Positions 48,123 to 57,186 are shown, counted from the stretch's first letter. The stretch is 64,000 nt of DNA from Streptococcus sp. HPH0090 (GCF_000411475.1 NZ_KE150465.1:203686-267685), one strand, 5' to 3'. Program-made: numbers and translations. Notes: generated from the letters alone by a model not told the origin.

Positions 48123-48151
48123 ATGTTATCACACTTTCTTATTTTTGGCAA
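48123..48151 (-). promoter_or_regulatory. Promoter of rpmB
   Basis: Minus strand: TTGCCA (48146-48151), 17-bp spacer, TAACAT (48123-48128). A leader of about 50 nt follows. Confidence 0.6.
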
Positions 48152-48170
48152 GGGAATTGGAAGACTTTTT

Positions 48171-48845
48171 TTATTTGACGTAGACAATACCGAGTTTCCC
48201 AAACGCAACGTCTCCACGGATAATCAAGGTTTTGCTAGTTGGGGCTACAGGAGCATCTGCCTTGGCTGCTCCACAGAAAGTCTCCACCTTCAGATCCACT
48301 CTCCAGTGTTGGGGAACATAGACAACTGCATTCCCAAAACCGACTTCAATCTTCAAGGTTGCGCTATCCCCTAACATCTCTGCATTGTCATAATAAATCT
48401 TGGCATTCCCAAAGCCGACTTCAAACTCGTCTTCTACCAAATCTTGGTCCTGCTTGTAAAAGGTGCCGCTACCGAAGGCAACTTCCTTTTCTGTAAGAAT
48501 GGTCTTTTCACCGTCATACCACCATTTTTTCCCGTTCCATGTTTTACTAGAATTAGTTAGCATACCAACCCCGAGAACGATTAGCACTCCAGCCCAAAAC
48601 AGTGACTGATTTGGAATTGGCAAAATGTCATAAAAATGATTAGCAATCATGAGGGCTATGAAAGCTGTAAAAACTGCTGATGTCAAACGACGGCGAAGCA
48701 AAGCTTCAATTGATTGGTAGGCAAAAAATCCAATACCAATCAAGGGCCAAATTTTCCCTTCAAGTGAAGGAATCCCAAAATTCCCCTGCAACAATACTAA
48801 GGCTGCCAATACTAGCAACACAATACCAAATACTTTCTTTTTCAT
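48171..48845 (-). CDS. LiaF-like membrane protein, partner of a LytTR regulator
   Basis: 224 aa. Four membrane helices lie in residues 5-100 (a transmembrane domain like that of LiaF/YvqF), followed by a soluble beta-rich domain (about 120-224) with repeated EVAFGSG, EVGFGNAKIYY and EVGFGNAVVYVP units typical of the cell-wall-active-antibiotics-response fold. It is encoded 4 bp after the LytTR regulator gene. In streptococcal HdrRM/BrsRM-type systems a membrane protein restrains the LytTR regulator; this gene fits that place, though its C-terminal domain is LiaF-like. The inhibitory role is inferred. Confidence 0.88.
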   Translation of the reverse strand: MKKKVFGIVLLVLAALVLLQGNFGIPSLEGKIWPLIGIGFFAYQSIEALLRRRLTSAVFTAFIALMIANHFYDILPIPNQSLFWAGVLIVLGVGMLTNSSKTWNGKKWWYDGEKTILTEKEVAFGSGTFYKQDQDLVEDEFEVGFGNAKIYYDNAEMLGDSATLKIEVGFGNAVVYVPQHWRVDLKVETFCGAAKADAPVAPTSKTLIIRGDVAFGKLGIVYVK

Positions 48846-48849
48846 GTTC

Positions 48850-49296
48850 TTACCTCATGTTTCTTAGATTTTCTTTTAGGAGGGATTGGTAGTGCCGTGA
48901 CACATGAACCTCCTTGTGGGTCTGATAAAAGGAAATAGTGCCTGTCCCTGAGAAGGACTTGTCCACCGAGTAGACCTGCCGAAGATTGGCAATGGTCGAC
49001 TTGGATACCCGACTGAAATAGCGAGGCAGGATGGACTCTAACTCATAAAGCTTGAGCCGAACCTCGTAGGCTTCTTTCTGGGTGTGGGCGTAAATCTTGC
49101 TACCTTCTGTCTCAAAAAAGAGAATTTCTGACAAGTCTAAGTAGTACTCACCCGTCCCCTTATAAAAGATCAACCTAGGAGCCTTGGTTTCTTGCAAGAG
49201 TCTTTGCAAATCAGCTATTTCATCTGTCAGGGCTGCAGCCTTGATGACAATCTCTGTCTCAGTTAATTCACTATCAATCTCGATTCGTAACTTCAT
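48850..49296 (-). CDS. LytTR-type DNA-binding transcriptional regulator
   Basis: 148 aa from the ATG at 49296, preceded by AAAGGAG; a longer start six codons upstream overlaps that site. No receiver domain is present. The LytTR domain covers about 45-148 (LSEILFFETEGSKIYAHT; LESILPRYFSRVSKSTIANLRQV; VHVSRHYQSLLKENL). It forms a two-gene unit with the membrane protein downstream. Direct repeats of LytTR-site spacing lie upstream of its promoter, so self-activation is likely. Confidence 0.92.
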   Translation of the reverse strand: MKLRIEIDSELTETEIVIKAAALTDEIADLQRLLQETKAPRLIFYKGTGEYYLDLSEILFFETEGSKIYAHTQKEAYEVRLKLYELESILPRYFSRVSKSTIANLRQVYSVDKSFSGTGTISFYQTHKEVHVSRHYQSLLKENLRNMR

Positions 49297-49316
49297 CCTA
49301 TCTCCTTTCTGCATCT

Positions 49317-49345
49317 ACTATACCAAAGGCCAGAAGACTTTACAA
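49317..49345 (-). promoter_or_regulatory. Promoter of the LytTR regulator operon
   Basis: Minus strand: TTGTAA (49340-49345), 17-bp spacer, TATAGT (49317-49322) with TGG extension. Confidence 0.6.
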
Positions 49346-49349
49346 GGGC

Positions 49350-49409
49350 AAAAAAGCAAGTGGTCACTTTTGACCCGTAAGTGGTTACGAGCCCAAGCCC
49401 ACTTGCTTT
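49350..49409 (-). terminator. Terminator of the PAP2 gene
   Basis: AAAGCAAGTGG (49353-49363) and CCACTTGCTTT (49399-49409) form an 11-bp stem with a 35-nt loop; on the minus strand it runs into T6. Confidence 0.55.
49356..49387 (-). promoter_or_regulatory. Candidate LytTR operator (direct repeats 21 bp apart)
   Basis: GCAAGTGGTCA (49356-49366) and GTAAGTGGTTA (49377-49387) match at 9 of 11 positions and start 21 bp apart, the spacing used by LytTR dimers. They end 10 bp upstream of the -35. The first repeat also forms part of the PAP2 terminator stem, which weakens the call. Confidence 0.45.
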
Positions 49410-49414
49410 GCTTT

Positions 49415-49918
49415 TTACAAAATAAAGAAGAGAATTCCCCAGAGGAGTCCACAGGCGTAGCCAACTAAAACATCCTTGGGATAATGAACACCCCCTAAAA
49501 CTCGCACCAGACCGAGAAGAGCTGATAATACCAATAAAATCAAGCCCACAGGCAGATTTGTGTGCAGACAAGCCATGGAAATGATGGTGGCTGAAAAGAC
49601 GTGGCGACTAGGCATTGAATTGCCAGAACTGTCCTTGTCCAGTAGCGGGATAATTTCCCAAGCTTCATAAGGACGGGGTTGATTGATCCACTTACGAACA
49701 AGCGTCAATAGGACAAAGCCAGAAGCCGGCACTAAGATATAAGTATAAAGGTCGTTCCCCAATCCCTTACTTATAAAACTTGTTCCCAGTAAGGTCAAGT
49801 ATGCCAAGGGCATCAGAACTGTCATCATGCGATTAAAGACTCGCATCAATTGTAATCCTTGTGGATGTCGAAGAAGACTTGATTTCCTCTTGTCATACCA
49901 CTCTTGATAGTTTTTCAT
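49415..49918 (-). CDS. PAP2-family membrane phosphatase
   Basis: 167 aa with about five membrane helices. Three phosphatase motifs are intact: RKWINQPRP, PSRHVFSATI and RVLGGVHYPKDVLVG. The family dephosphorylates lipid phosphates; undecaprenyl diphosphate or phosphatidylglycerol phosphate are possible substrates, and nothing in the sequence decides. Monocistronic on the minus strand, next to the LytTR operon. Confidence 0.9.
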   Translation of the reverse strand: MKNYQEWYDKRKSSLLRHPQGLQLMRVFNRMMTVLMPLAYLTLLGTSFISKGLGNDLYTYILVPASGFVLLTLVRKWINQPRPYEAWEIIPLLDKDSSGNSMPSRHVFSATIISMACLHTNLPVGLILLVLSALLGLVRVLGGVHYPKDVLVGYACGLLWGILFFIL

Positions 49919-49987
49919 ATATTTTCTCGTTATTTTTAGATTTTACACAAGAAGCCTGTTAGCTTCTCCTACTCTAGTATAGTGTAG

Positions 49988-50014
49988 AAAAAGAAGGCCG
50001 TCAAGCCTTCTTTT
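49988..50014 (-). terminator. Terminator of the MarR-ABC exporter operon
   Basis: AAGAAGGC and GCCTTCTT pair around CGTCAA, with A- and T-runs on either side. Confidence 0.8.
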
Positions 50015-50017
50015 AGT

Positions 50018-51778
50018 TTATTCTTCTACTTCATCTTCTGTAAATTGACTATTGTAGAGGTCAGCATAGAAACCACCCTGAGCCATAAGCTCCTCATGAT
50101 TGCCTTGCTCGATGATATTTCCATCTTTCATGACAAGAATCAAATCAGCATTACGGATAGTTGACAAGCGATGGGCAATGACAAAGGACGTACGTCCCTC
50201 CATCAAACGGTCCATGGCTTTCTGAATCAACTCCTCTGTACGTGTATCGACTGAAGATGTCGCTTCATCCAGAATCAAGAGCGGTGCATCCTTGAGAAGG
50301 GCACGAGCAATGGTTAAGAGCTGTTTCTGTCCGACTGACAAGGTCACTGTATCATCTAAAACAGTATCGTAGCCATCTGGTAGAGTCATGATAAAGTGGT
50401 GGATTCCTACTGCTTTTGCTGCTTCAATCATTCGTTCATCACTAATCCCTGTTTGGTTGTAGATGAGATTATCACGAATGGTTCCTTCAAAGAGCCAAGT
50501 ATCCTGCAAGACCATTGAAAAGGCATCGTGCACTTCTGAACGTTTCATCTTCTTGGTATCCACACCATCAATGCGAATGCTTCCCTTATCAATCTCATAA
50601 AATTTCATCAAAAGATTAACAATAGTCGTCTTCCCAGCTCCAGTCGGACCAACAATGGCAACCTTTTGCCCTGCATGAGCTGTCGCAGAAAAGTCATGGA
50701 TAATGGTTTTCTCAGGTGTATAGCCAAAGGCAACTTGGTCAAAGACTACTTCACCCTTCATACCAGACAATTGTGTTTCCTTATGAGATTCATCTTCCAT
50801 CTCAGCTTCTCCTAGAAACTCAAAGACACGGGTCATAGCTGCACCAGCCTGTTGCAAGCTGGTAATCCCTTGAGCAATTTGTGATAAGGGTTGTGAGAAG
50901 GTACGAACATAAACCATGAAGGCTACGATGATACCAATACTGATATGTCCTTCAAGAGCTAGGACTGCACCGACGATGATTACCAAAACATAGCTAAAGT
51001 TCCCAACAAAGATCATTGCTGGCATCATGATTCCAGAAATAAATTGAGATTTCCAAATACTATCATGTAGGTCTTGATTCAATCCTGCGAATGTTTCTTT
51101 AGTAGTATCCACAGCGTTATAGCTGGTCACCACATTGTGACCTGAGTACATTTCTTCCACATAACCATTGACAGCTGCTAGGTTGTTTTGTTGGGCTTTA
51201 AAATAACCTTGTGACTTAGCCATAATCACTGAAATCGCAGCAAAACCTACAAGTGTTGAAACAACGGTTACCAATGCCAAAATCCAGTTCATGCCAAACA
51301 TGGTAATCAAAACAGCGATCAGTAGAAAGCTAGCTGAGAGAACCGTTCCCAGACTTTGGTTGAGGGACTGAGACGCCGTATCGACGTCATTGGTTACACG
51401 AGAGAGAGTATCTCCTTGAGAATGACGGTCAAAATAAGCAAGTGGCAGACGGTTAATTTTTTCAGCGATAGCCGTCCGTAAGCGTTTTGAAAAATGTTGG
51501 ATACTCGTTGAAAAGATATAGGCTTGCGTATAGTTGAGAATGGCACCAAGCACATACAAAACAGCTAAAAAGCTGGCGATACTTGACACAGCTACCAAAT
51601 CGATTTCTGTAGCCAAACCATCTGAAATCAAGTTGGTGATTTCCTTAATCTTAGTTGGTCCATAAACAGTGATGATACTTGAACATACAGCAGCCACAAC
51701 TGCAACTAGTAGAGGAAGTTGGAGACCTGCTAGAAAAGGTTTGTATTGTTTCCAAAAGGACATTTTTTTATTTTCCAT
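50018..51778 (-). CDS. ABC exporter half-transporter with intact ATPase site (MdlB/EfrB-like)
   Basis: 586 aa from the ATG at 51778 (MENKKMSFWKQYKPF; AGGAGGAATT upstream). Six-helix membrane domain (about 1-320), then the ATPase: Walker A GPTGAGKTT, signature written TLSVGQKQ, Walker B LLILDEATSSVD with the catalytic Glu. Paired with the partner gene whose Walker B ends in Asp-Asp, it should form a heterodimeric multidrug exporter with one active and one degenerate site. Its start overlaps the end of the partner gene by 11 bp. Confidence 0.93.
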   Translation of the reverse strand: MENKKMSFWKQYKPFLAGLQLPLLVAVVAAVCSSIITVYGPTKIKEITNLISDGLATEIDLVAVSSIASFLAVLYVLGAILNYTQAYIFSTSIQHFSKRLRTAIAEKINRLPLAYFDRHSQGDTLSRVTNDVDTASQSLNQSLGTVLSASFLLIAVLITMFGMNWILALVTVVSTLVGFAAISVIMAKSQGYFKAQQNNLAAVNGYVEEMYSGHNVVTSYNAVDTTKETFAGLNQDLHDSIWKSQFISGIMMPAMIFVGNFSYVLVIIVGAVLALEGHISIGIIVAFMVYVRTFSQPLSQIAQGITSLQQAGAAMTRVFEFLGEAEMEDESHKETQLSGMKGEVVFDQVAFGYTPEKTIIHDFSATAHAGQKVAIVGPTGAGKTTIVNLLMKFYEIDKGSIRIDGVDTKKMKRSEVHDAFSMVLQDTWLFEGTIRDNLIYNQTGISDERMIEAAKAVGIHHFIMTLPDGYDTVLDDTVTLSVGQKQLLTIARALLKDAPLLILDEATSSVDTRTEELIQKAMDRLMEGRTSFVIAHRLSTIRNADLILVMKDGNIIEQGNHEELMAQGGFYADLYNSQFTEDEVEE

Positions 51779-53537
51779 GTTCCAATTCCTCCTTCGATAG
51801 TTGTGAATAGGCAATTTCTTGGTAAACTTCATTAGTAGCAAGAAGTTCTTTGTGAGTGCCTTGTCCCACGACTTTACCCTGATCTAAGACTAAGATCAAG
51901 TCTGCATCCATGATGGTTGAGATGCGTTGGGCAACGATCAACTTGGTCATAGATTGGGTTTTTTCAGCTAGTTCTTGGCGCAAGATACGGTCAGTCTTGT
52001 AGTCCAAAGCTGAGAACGAATCATCAAAAATGAGAATTTCTGGTTTACGAGTCAAGGCACGCGCAATGGCCAAACGTTGTCTTTGACCTCCTGAGAAGTT
52101 AGTCCCACCTTGAGCCACTTCTGAAGCTAGACCTGCTTCCTTATCTTCGATAAAGTTTTTAGACTGGGCCAACTCCAGAGCTTGCCACATAGCAGTCTCG
52201 CTTAGCGGAGTTTCTGGACTCTTACCAAAGTCTAGATTCCCCTTGACATCTCCTGAGAAGAGAACAGCTTTTTGTGGGATATAGCCGACTTTATTCCGCA
52301 AGTCTTCCAAATCATAATTCTGTACATTGACGCCGTCTACTAGAATTTCCCCATCTGATACATCATAAAAACGAGGCAAGAGGTTCACAAGCGTAGATTT
52401 ACCAGAACCAGTTGATCCGATAAAGGCAACTGTTTGACCAGCTTCTGCCTTGAAGCTAACATGTTCCACAACTGCTTCTGAGTTTTTAGAATAGCGGAAG
52501 GTGACATCACGGAATTCCACTTGACCTTGAATAGAAGAATCTGCCGTCTGTGGTTGACTAGGATTTTCAATAGAAGAATGCAAGTCTAGCACTTGATTGA
52601 TACGTCCTGCAGAAACCAAGGTACGAGGAAGCACGATAAAGAGAGCACCCATAAGCAAGAAGCCCATCACGACCTGCATAGCATAAGACATGAAGACCAC
52701 CATATCACTAAAGAGTGGTAGACGGTCTGTCAGGCTAGCATCATTGATGATATAGGCACCAATCCAGTAAATGGCTAGACTCAAGCCACTCGAAATCGCC
52801 ATCATAATTGGATTCATAATCGCCATCAATCGATTGACAAAGAGATTGAGGCGAGTGACTTCATCGTTGGCTGCTTCGAATTTTTCATCTTGATAATCTT
52901 CAGCATTGTAAGCACGAACTACTCGAATCCCTGTCAAGCTTTCACGAGTGATACTATTGAGTTTATCTGTCAATTTCTGGATGACAGATTGTTTTGGAAA
53001 GGCAAGCGTCATGAGAACTGTTGTCATCAGAACATTGACGATAACAGCCACCACTACTGCCCAGAGCCAGTACTCAGACTTGCCAAGGATTTTACCAATG
53101 GCCCAGATAGCCATGATAGGACCACGAGTGACCACTTGGAGCCCCATCGTAAAGAGCATTTGAATCTGCGTAATGTCATTGGTCGTCCGAGTCAACAGAC
53201 TAGGAATAGAGAACCGTTTGATTTCTGTCTGAGAATAATCCAAGACACGATTAAAAATATCACTACGCAGATGAGCCGTGTAGGATGCTGCAACGCGAGC
53301 TGCAAAAAATCCAACTGTGACAGATGATAGAAAGGCTAAAAGTGACAAGCCCATCATCTTAATAGCTGGTGACCAAAGTGCATCCAACTGCGTCCCTGGT
53401 GTCCCAAGTAATGCTGTAATTTCTGAAATGTAAGTCGGTACTTCTAACTCTAGATAGACCGAGAAACAGGTAAAGAGTATGGTCAAGAGAATCATTCCCC
53501 ACTCTTTTCCTGTAATACGCTTAGCGAGTTTCTTCAT
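51768..53537 (-). CDS. ABC exporter half-transporter with degenerate ATPase site (MdlA/EfrA-like)
   Basis: 589 aa. Six-helix membrane domain and ATPase with Walker A GSTGSGKST, signature FSGGQRQR and Walker B ILIFDDSFSALD, where Asp replaces the catalytic Glu. The conserved H-loop His is replaced (IVAQRIST). These changes mark the degenerate-site subunit of LmrCD/EfrAB-type heterodimers. Encoded between the MarR regulator and the partner subunit, with overlaps of 17 and 11 bp. Likely drug or bile/peptide export; substrate not readable. Confidence 0.93.
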   Translation of the reverse strand: MKKLAKRITGKEWGMILLTILFTCFSVYLELEVPTYISEITALLGTPGTQLDALWSPAIKMMGLSLLAFLSSVTVGFFAARVAASYTAHLRSDIFNRVLDYSQTEIKRFSIPSLLTRTTNDITQIQMLFTMGLQVVTRGPIMAIWAIGKILGKSEYWLWAVVVAVIVNVLMTTVLMTLAFPKQSVIQKLTDKLNSITRESLTGIRVVRAYNAEDYQDEKFEAANDEVTRLNLFVNRLMAIMNPIMMAISSGLSLAIYWIGAYIINDASLTDRLPLFSDMVVFMSYAMQVVMGFLLMGALFIVLPRTLVSAGRINQVLDLHSSIENPSQPQTADSSIQGQVEFRDVTFRYSKNSEAVVEHVSFKAEAGQTVAFIGSTGSGKSTLVNLLPRFYDVSDGEILVDGVNVQNYDLEDLRNKVGYIPQKAVLFSGDVKGNLDFGKSPETPLSETAMWQALELAQSKNFIEDKEAGLASEVAQGGTNFSGGQRQRLAIARALTRKPEILIFDDSFSALDYKTDRILRQELAEKTQSMTKLIVAQRISTIMDADLILVLDQGKVVGQGTHKELLATNEVYQEIAYSQLSKEELEHGK

Positions 53538-53982
53538 CTTCCCCTCCTATTTTTTCTACATTGGCTTGTAGTTGAGCCATGACTTCCTCAAAAATAGCTA
53601 GTTTTTCTTCAGATACTCCATCGAGTAAACTGCGGTCAATTCGATCAAAGAAAGACTTGACCTGCTTCATTTGAGAGCGAGATTTTTCAGTCAAATGAAC
53701 AAATTTTGCCCGTTTATCACTTGGACTCGCCTCCAACTCCACCAAACCATTTTGCACCATGCGCTTCACTAAATTACTAGCAACTGACTTGGTGACATTG
53801 AGTTCTTGTTCAATATCCTTGATAAGCGTCAATTCTTGATCCTGCTCACGACAATCTAAAAAACGGAGAACCTGACCTTGTGGTCCACCCATAAATTCGA
53901 TACCACAACGCTTGGCTTCCTTTTGCACCATGAGGTGAATCTGATGACCAAAACGTTTAAAGACCAACATCGGTTTATCCAT
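53521..53982 (-). CDS. MarR-family transcriptional regulator
   Basis: 153 aa winged-helix protein. HTH region TLIKDIEQELNVTKSVASNLVKRMVQNGLVE (about 52-82) and wing SPSDKRAKFVHLTEKSRSQ (about 87-105) are typical. First gene of the operon with the two ABC half-transporters. A palindromic operator and a further half-site flank its promoter, so it probably represses its own operon until a ligand binds. Confidence 0.94.
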   Translation of the reverse strand: MDKPMLVFKRFGHQIHLMVQKEAKRCGIEFMGGPQGQVLRFLDCREQDQELTLIKDIEQELNVTKSVASNLVKRMVQNGLVELEASPSDKRAKFVHLTEKSRSQMKQVKSFFDRIDRSLLDGVSEEKLAIFEEVMAQLQANVEKIGGEDEETR

Positions 53983-54003
53983 GATTTCCCCCTTCTAAAC
54001 AAA

Positions 54004-54093
54004 ATAGTTCCCACGAGAACCAATTGGTTTCCATGAGAACTATTTTATCATTTCCAGAAAAGATGTCAAGAAAAAAGTTTTCATGAGAACTAT
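54004..54093. promoter_or_regulatory. MarR operator and promoter region
   Basis: A 40-bp imperfect palindrome (54004-54043, 16 of 20 positions paired) has outer arms ATAGTTC/GAGAACTAT. A third half-site TCATGAGAACTAT is at 54081-54093. The minus-strand promoter TTGACA (54064-54069), 16-bp spacer, TAAAAT (54042-54047) lies between them, so repressor binding would cover the -10/start region and the area upstream of the -35. Confidence 0.75.
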
Positions 54094-54104
54094 CTAAGCA
54101 GAAA

Positions 54105-54133
54105 TTGACATCAGCTCTTATTTTATCTATAAT
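54105..54133 (+). promoter_or_regulatory. Promoter of the divergent membrane-protein gene
   Basis: TTGACA (54105-54110), 17-bp spacer, TATAAT (54128-54133): a near-consensus sigma-A promoter. The MarR half-site ends 11 bp upstream of its -35. Confidence 0.75.
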
Positions 54134-54174
54134 AAACACTATCTCACACCTATAAGAATACACCCTGATTAGAA

Positions 54175-54873
54175 ATGAGAAGCTCACAAATGAAACATAA
54201 GGAAGAGAAAATTTTAGGAATCTTTGCCATCATCTTTGGAACCCTGGCCCTTCTTGGTTCCTGGCTACCAATCATTAGCATTCTAGCCTTTTTCTTTGCT
54301 ATTATTGCTATCGCCCTAGGCATTTTTGGTATTGGCCTTAATCTCAAAAATCGTAAAATATTAGCTATTATCGGAACCGCCCTAGGCATTGGATCCATTT
54401 TTCTTGTCTTAATGACGCAAGTATTACCTTCTGGTGTCTTTACTGACTTGGCTAAAAACTTTCGACACCCATATAGAAGTCTGACCTCTTTAACAGAAAA
54501 TGAGGAATTTGGAAAATTACCAGATTATAGACCAGACGAAGATCATGATGAAGAGGATATCGAAGATACTGATACCTTCTCTTGGACCCAGGAACAGTTT
54601 GATGCTTTGATAGAGGGAGACACTGCAAACAGAGGAAAAGGCGGCTCCAACTACAAAGATATCATCAGCAAGCATGGCCAGCCGGATTCTGAAATTGAAT
54701 CTGCTTCAAGCGACTATGAGATTAAAAAAATCTCCTATGTCTCACTCGGTTCTAATACTAAGACAGTGGTACTGACTTTCGTAAAACAGGAAAATGGTCA
54801 GTTTCTTCTCATCCGTAAATTTGCCCTAGGATTAGACAGAACAGAGCGAACTGATGATGGAGTAAGAGTCTAA
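54175..54873 (+). CDS. DUF4190-like membrane protein with acidic linker
   Basis: 232 aa from ATG 54175, or 227 aa from ATG 54190; neither has a strong ribosome site. Two adjacent membrane helices (about 15-36 and 38-56, plus a further hydrophobic stretch at 61-82) are rich in Gly, Ile and Leu, like the DUF4190 domain. A very acidic linker follows (about 118-138, DEDHDEEDIEDTDT). The C-terminal domain (about 150-225) has KDIISKHGQPDSEIES, reminiscent of the small SmpA-like/DUF3862 fold found in streptococcal surface proteins. Function unknown. Transcribed away from the MarR operon from a strong promoter. Confidence 0.78.
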   Translation: MRSSQMKHKEEKILGIFAIIFGTLALLGSWLPIISILAFFFAIIAIALGIFGIGLNLKNRKILAIIGTALGIGSIFLVLMTQVLPSGVFTDLAKNFRHPYRSLTSLTENEEFGKLPDYRPDEDHDEEDIEDTDTFSWTQEQFDALIEGDTANRGKGGSNYKDIISKHGQPDSEIESASSDYEIKKISYVSLGSNTKTVVLTFVKQENGQFLLIRKFALGLDRTERTDDGVRV

Positions 54874-54880
54874 GATAACT

Positions 54881-54916
54881 AAAAAGCGAACAGACTTAAT
54901 AGCTGCTCGCTTTTTT
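54881..54916. terminator. Bidirectional terminator
   Basis: AAAAAGCGA..CAG and CTG..TCGCTTTTT form the stem between two converging genes. Confidence 0.75.
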
Positions 54917-54917
54917 A

Positions 54918-55634
54918 TTAGAATCCATCTACGTTTGTGTAGATTTTTTGTACGTCTTCGTCGTCTTCAAGAACACTGTAAAGTTTTTCAAAAGTTTCCA
55001 AATCTTCGCCTGACAACTCAACTTCTGATTGAGGAATCATTTCCAATTCAGTTACTTGGAATTCTTCAATACCAGATTCACGCAAAGCAACGATAGCCTT
55101 GTGAAGGTCAGTTGGAGCTGTGTAGACAGTGATTGTTCCTTCTTCTGCTTCTACATCGTCTACATCGACATCTGCTTCAAGCAAAAGCTCAAAGATGGCA
55201 TCAGCATCATCACCTGCAAAGACGACAACACCTTTGTTGTCAAATAGGTAAGATACAGAACCTGAAGCTCCCATGTTTCCACCGTTTTTACCAAAAGCAG
55301 CACGGACATTGGCAGCTGTACGGTTAACGTTTGAAGTCAAGGTATCAACGATCAACATTGAACCATTTGGCCCAAATCCTTCGTAACGTCCTTCTGTAAA
55401 GGTTTCGTCTGTATTTCCTTTTGCTTTATCGATAGCCTTATCAATCACGTGTTTTGGCACTTGCGCTTGTTTGGCACGATCGATAACGAATTTCAAAGCA
55501 GTGTTTAGTTCTGGATCTGGTTCACCTTTTTTAGCTGCTACATAGATTTCTACACCAAATTTTGCATATACTTTAGAGTTAGCTCCATCTTTAGCCGTTT
55601 TCTTGGCTACGATATTGGCCCATTTACGTCCCAT
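54918..55634 (-). CDS. YebC/PmpR family regulatory protein
   Basis: 238 aa, the full-length YebC fold. The N-terminal signature [25 protein letters not shown] is diagnostic of the group in streptococci; further on [16 protein letters not shown] [22 protein letters not shown] and [16 protein letters not shown]. Described as DNA-binding regulators in some bacteria and as translation factors easing ribosome stalling in others; the role here is open. AAAGGAGA ribosome site; monocistronic. Confidence 0.95.
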   Translation of the reverse strand: MGRKWANIVAKKTAKDGANSKVYAKFGVEIYVAAKKGEPDPELNTALKFVIDRAKQAQVPKHVIDKAIDKAKGNTDETFTEGRYEGFGPNGSMLIVDTLTSNVNRTAANVRAAFGKNGGNMGASGSVSYLFDNKGVVVFAGDDADAIFELLLEADVDVDDVEAEEGTITVYTAPTDLHKAIVALRESGIEEFQVTELEMIPQSEVELSGEDLETFEKLYSVLEDDEDVQKIYTNVDGF

Positions 55635-55730
55635 TAGGAATCTCCTTTTTTCACATTTTAATCTTTCTTATTATAACACAAGTCTATCCGATTTTCACTA
55701 GAGGAAATGGATTTTCTTTTGTAAACTAGG

Positions 55731-57101
55731 CTAGGATTTCCCGCCGGCTGCTACGATTTTCTTACCTTCTTTTATCCAAGGATGTTGGGAAAGTGAGAAG
55801 TAAAGTTGAACAGTCATAACAAGCCAGAGTAGCGGTTCACATAGGATAACTCCAGTATAACCTGACCAAGGAATAATCCAAGCCACGAAAATAATTTTCC
55901 CAAACAACTCGATAAAGCTAGATACGAGGGGCAAGAGTTTTTGCCCTAACCCCTGCAAGCTATTTCTATAGATCAATAACAGGCTTAAAAATGGATAGAA
56001 CACCGAACTAATACGCAGGTATAAAGTCCCGTTTTCAATCAGGTAGCCGTCTGTCGAACTTGCCAGGAAAGAAACTAGGCTAGGACTTGCAAAAAATAGG
56101 AAAATACAGGCAAAGGTTGCCCAAGACATACTCAAATAGCTCCCAATACGGAGGCCTTGAACTATACGTTCTGGACGTTTCGCCCCAAAGTTTTGAGAGA
56201 TAAAAGTCGTCATCGAAGCTGAAATAGCCGTCATTGGCAACAAGGCAAAGGCCATGATTCGGCGTGCTGCCGTTTGAGCACTGATAATGACTGCTCCAAA
56301 ACTATTGACAGAGGATTGCAAAATAACACTTCCGATAGAAACGATTGACCCCATCAAGCCCATGGCTAGCCCCTGTTCCAAGAGATCCACATAGAGCGCC
56401 TTATTCCATTTGAAATGTTTGAGGCCCGGAAGAAGCTCTGGAACACTCTTGCGAATATAGAAATAACAAAGGATTGCTGACAATCCTTGCGAGATAATGG
56501 TTGCAAGTCCAGCAGACTGAACTCCCAACTGAAGTTGTGTAATAAAATACAAATCCAGAATCACATTAACGATAGCTGAAAAAATCAGGAAAGCAAGCGC
56601 AGCAAGGCTATCTCCAATCGAGCGCAGTAATCCTGCAAAGAGATTATAAGCAAAACTAACTCCCACACAGCTAACAATCATGGAAATATATTCATAGGAT
56701 TGGGGGAGAATTTCTGCAGGTGTTTCTAGGTACTGCAAAAGCGGATAAAGGCCAAAGAAGCCCATCAGCATGACAAGACCACTCAGGATGGCACCCAAAA
56801 TCCAAGTCGCTGCAACAGCTTCTTTAATCTTAGCAAAATTACGAGCACCGTAAAGACGAGCGATAACTACTCCCATCCCATTTCCAACTCCGAGAGCAAA
56901 ACCGATAATTAAATCAAAAATGGCTGTCGTAGCTCCGACTGCCGCCAAGGAATCTTGCCCTAAAAAACGCCCAACAATCAAAATATCAGCTGTATTGTAA
57001 AGTTGCTGAAAGATATTGGACAGTAAAATTGGTAATGCAAAACTAATCAGTGAAGGAAGGATTGGACCATGAATCAGGTCTACCGTTGATTTTTTATTCA
57101 T
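55731..57101 (-). CDS. MATE-family multidrug/metabolite exporter
   Basis: 456 aa with 12 membrane helices in two MATE repeats (about 10-225 and 240-445). The N-terminal GPILPSLISFALPILLSNIFQQLYNTADILIVGRFLG is typical of the NorM/DinF superfamily. It would export cationic compounds using a sodium or proton gradient. It lies near recA but is separated from it by an oppositely oriented gene, so it does not occupy the cinA-recA-dinF operon position and should not be called dinF from position alone. Confidence 0.92.
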   Translation of the reverse strand: MNKKSTVDLIHGPILPSLISFALPILLSNIFQQLYNTADILIVGRFLGQDSLAAVGATTAIFDLIIGFALGVGNGMGVVIARLYGARNFAKIKEAVAATWILGAILSGLVMLMGFFGLYPLLQYLETPAEILPQSYEYISMIVSCVGVSFAYNLFAGLLRSIGDSLAALAFLIFSAIVNVILDLYFITQLQLGVQSAGLATIISQGLSAILCYFYIRKSVPELLPGLKHFKWNKALYVDLLEQGLAMGLMGSIVSIGSVILQSSVNSFGAVIISAQTAARRIMAFALLPMTAISASMTTFISQNFGAKRPERIVQGLRIGSYLSMSWATFACIFLFFASPSLVSFLASSTDGYLIENGTLYLRISSVFYPFLSLLLIYRNSLQGLGQKLLPLVSSFIELFGKIIFVAWIIPWSGYTGVILCEPLLWLVMTVQLYFSLSQHPWIKEGKKIVAAGGKS

Positions 57102-57157
57102 AAGGGTATTATATCAGCTTTCTAGTAGAGGAACAAGGGAGGAAGAATAAGAAAGCG

Positions 57158-57186
57158 TTGCCTAGATACAAACAATCTGGTATAAT
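57158..57186 (+). promoter_or_regulatory. Promoter of the acetyltransferase gene
   Basis: TTGCCT (57158-57163), 17-bp spacer, TATAAT (57181-57186) with TGG extension. Confidence 0.7.

Noticed and set aside
55731..57101. Naming the MATE gene dinF because it is close to recA
   Set aside because: It is separated from recA by an opposite-strand gene and terminator, and its N-terminal sequence does not look like the pneumococcal DinF I know. Only the family is assigned.
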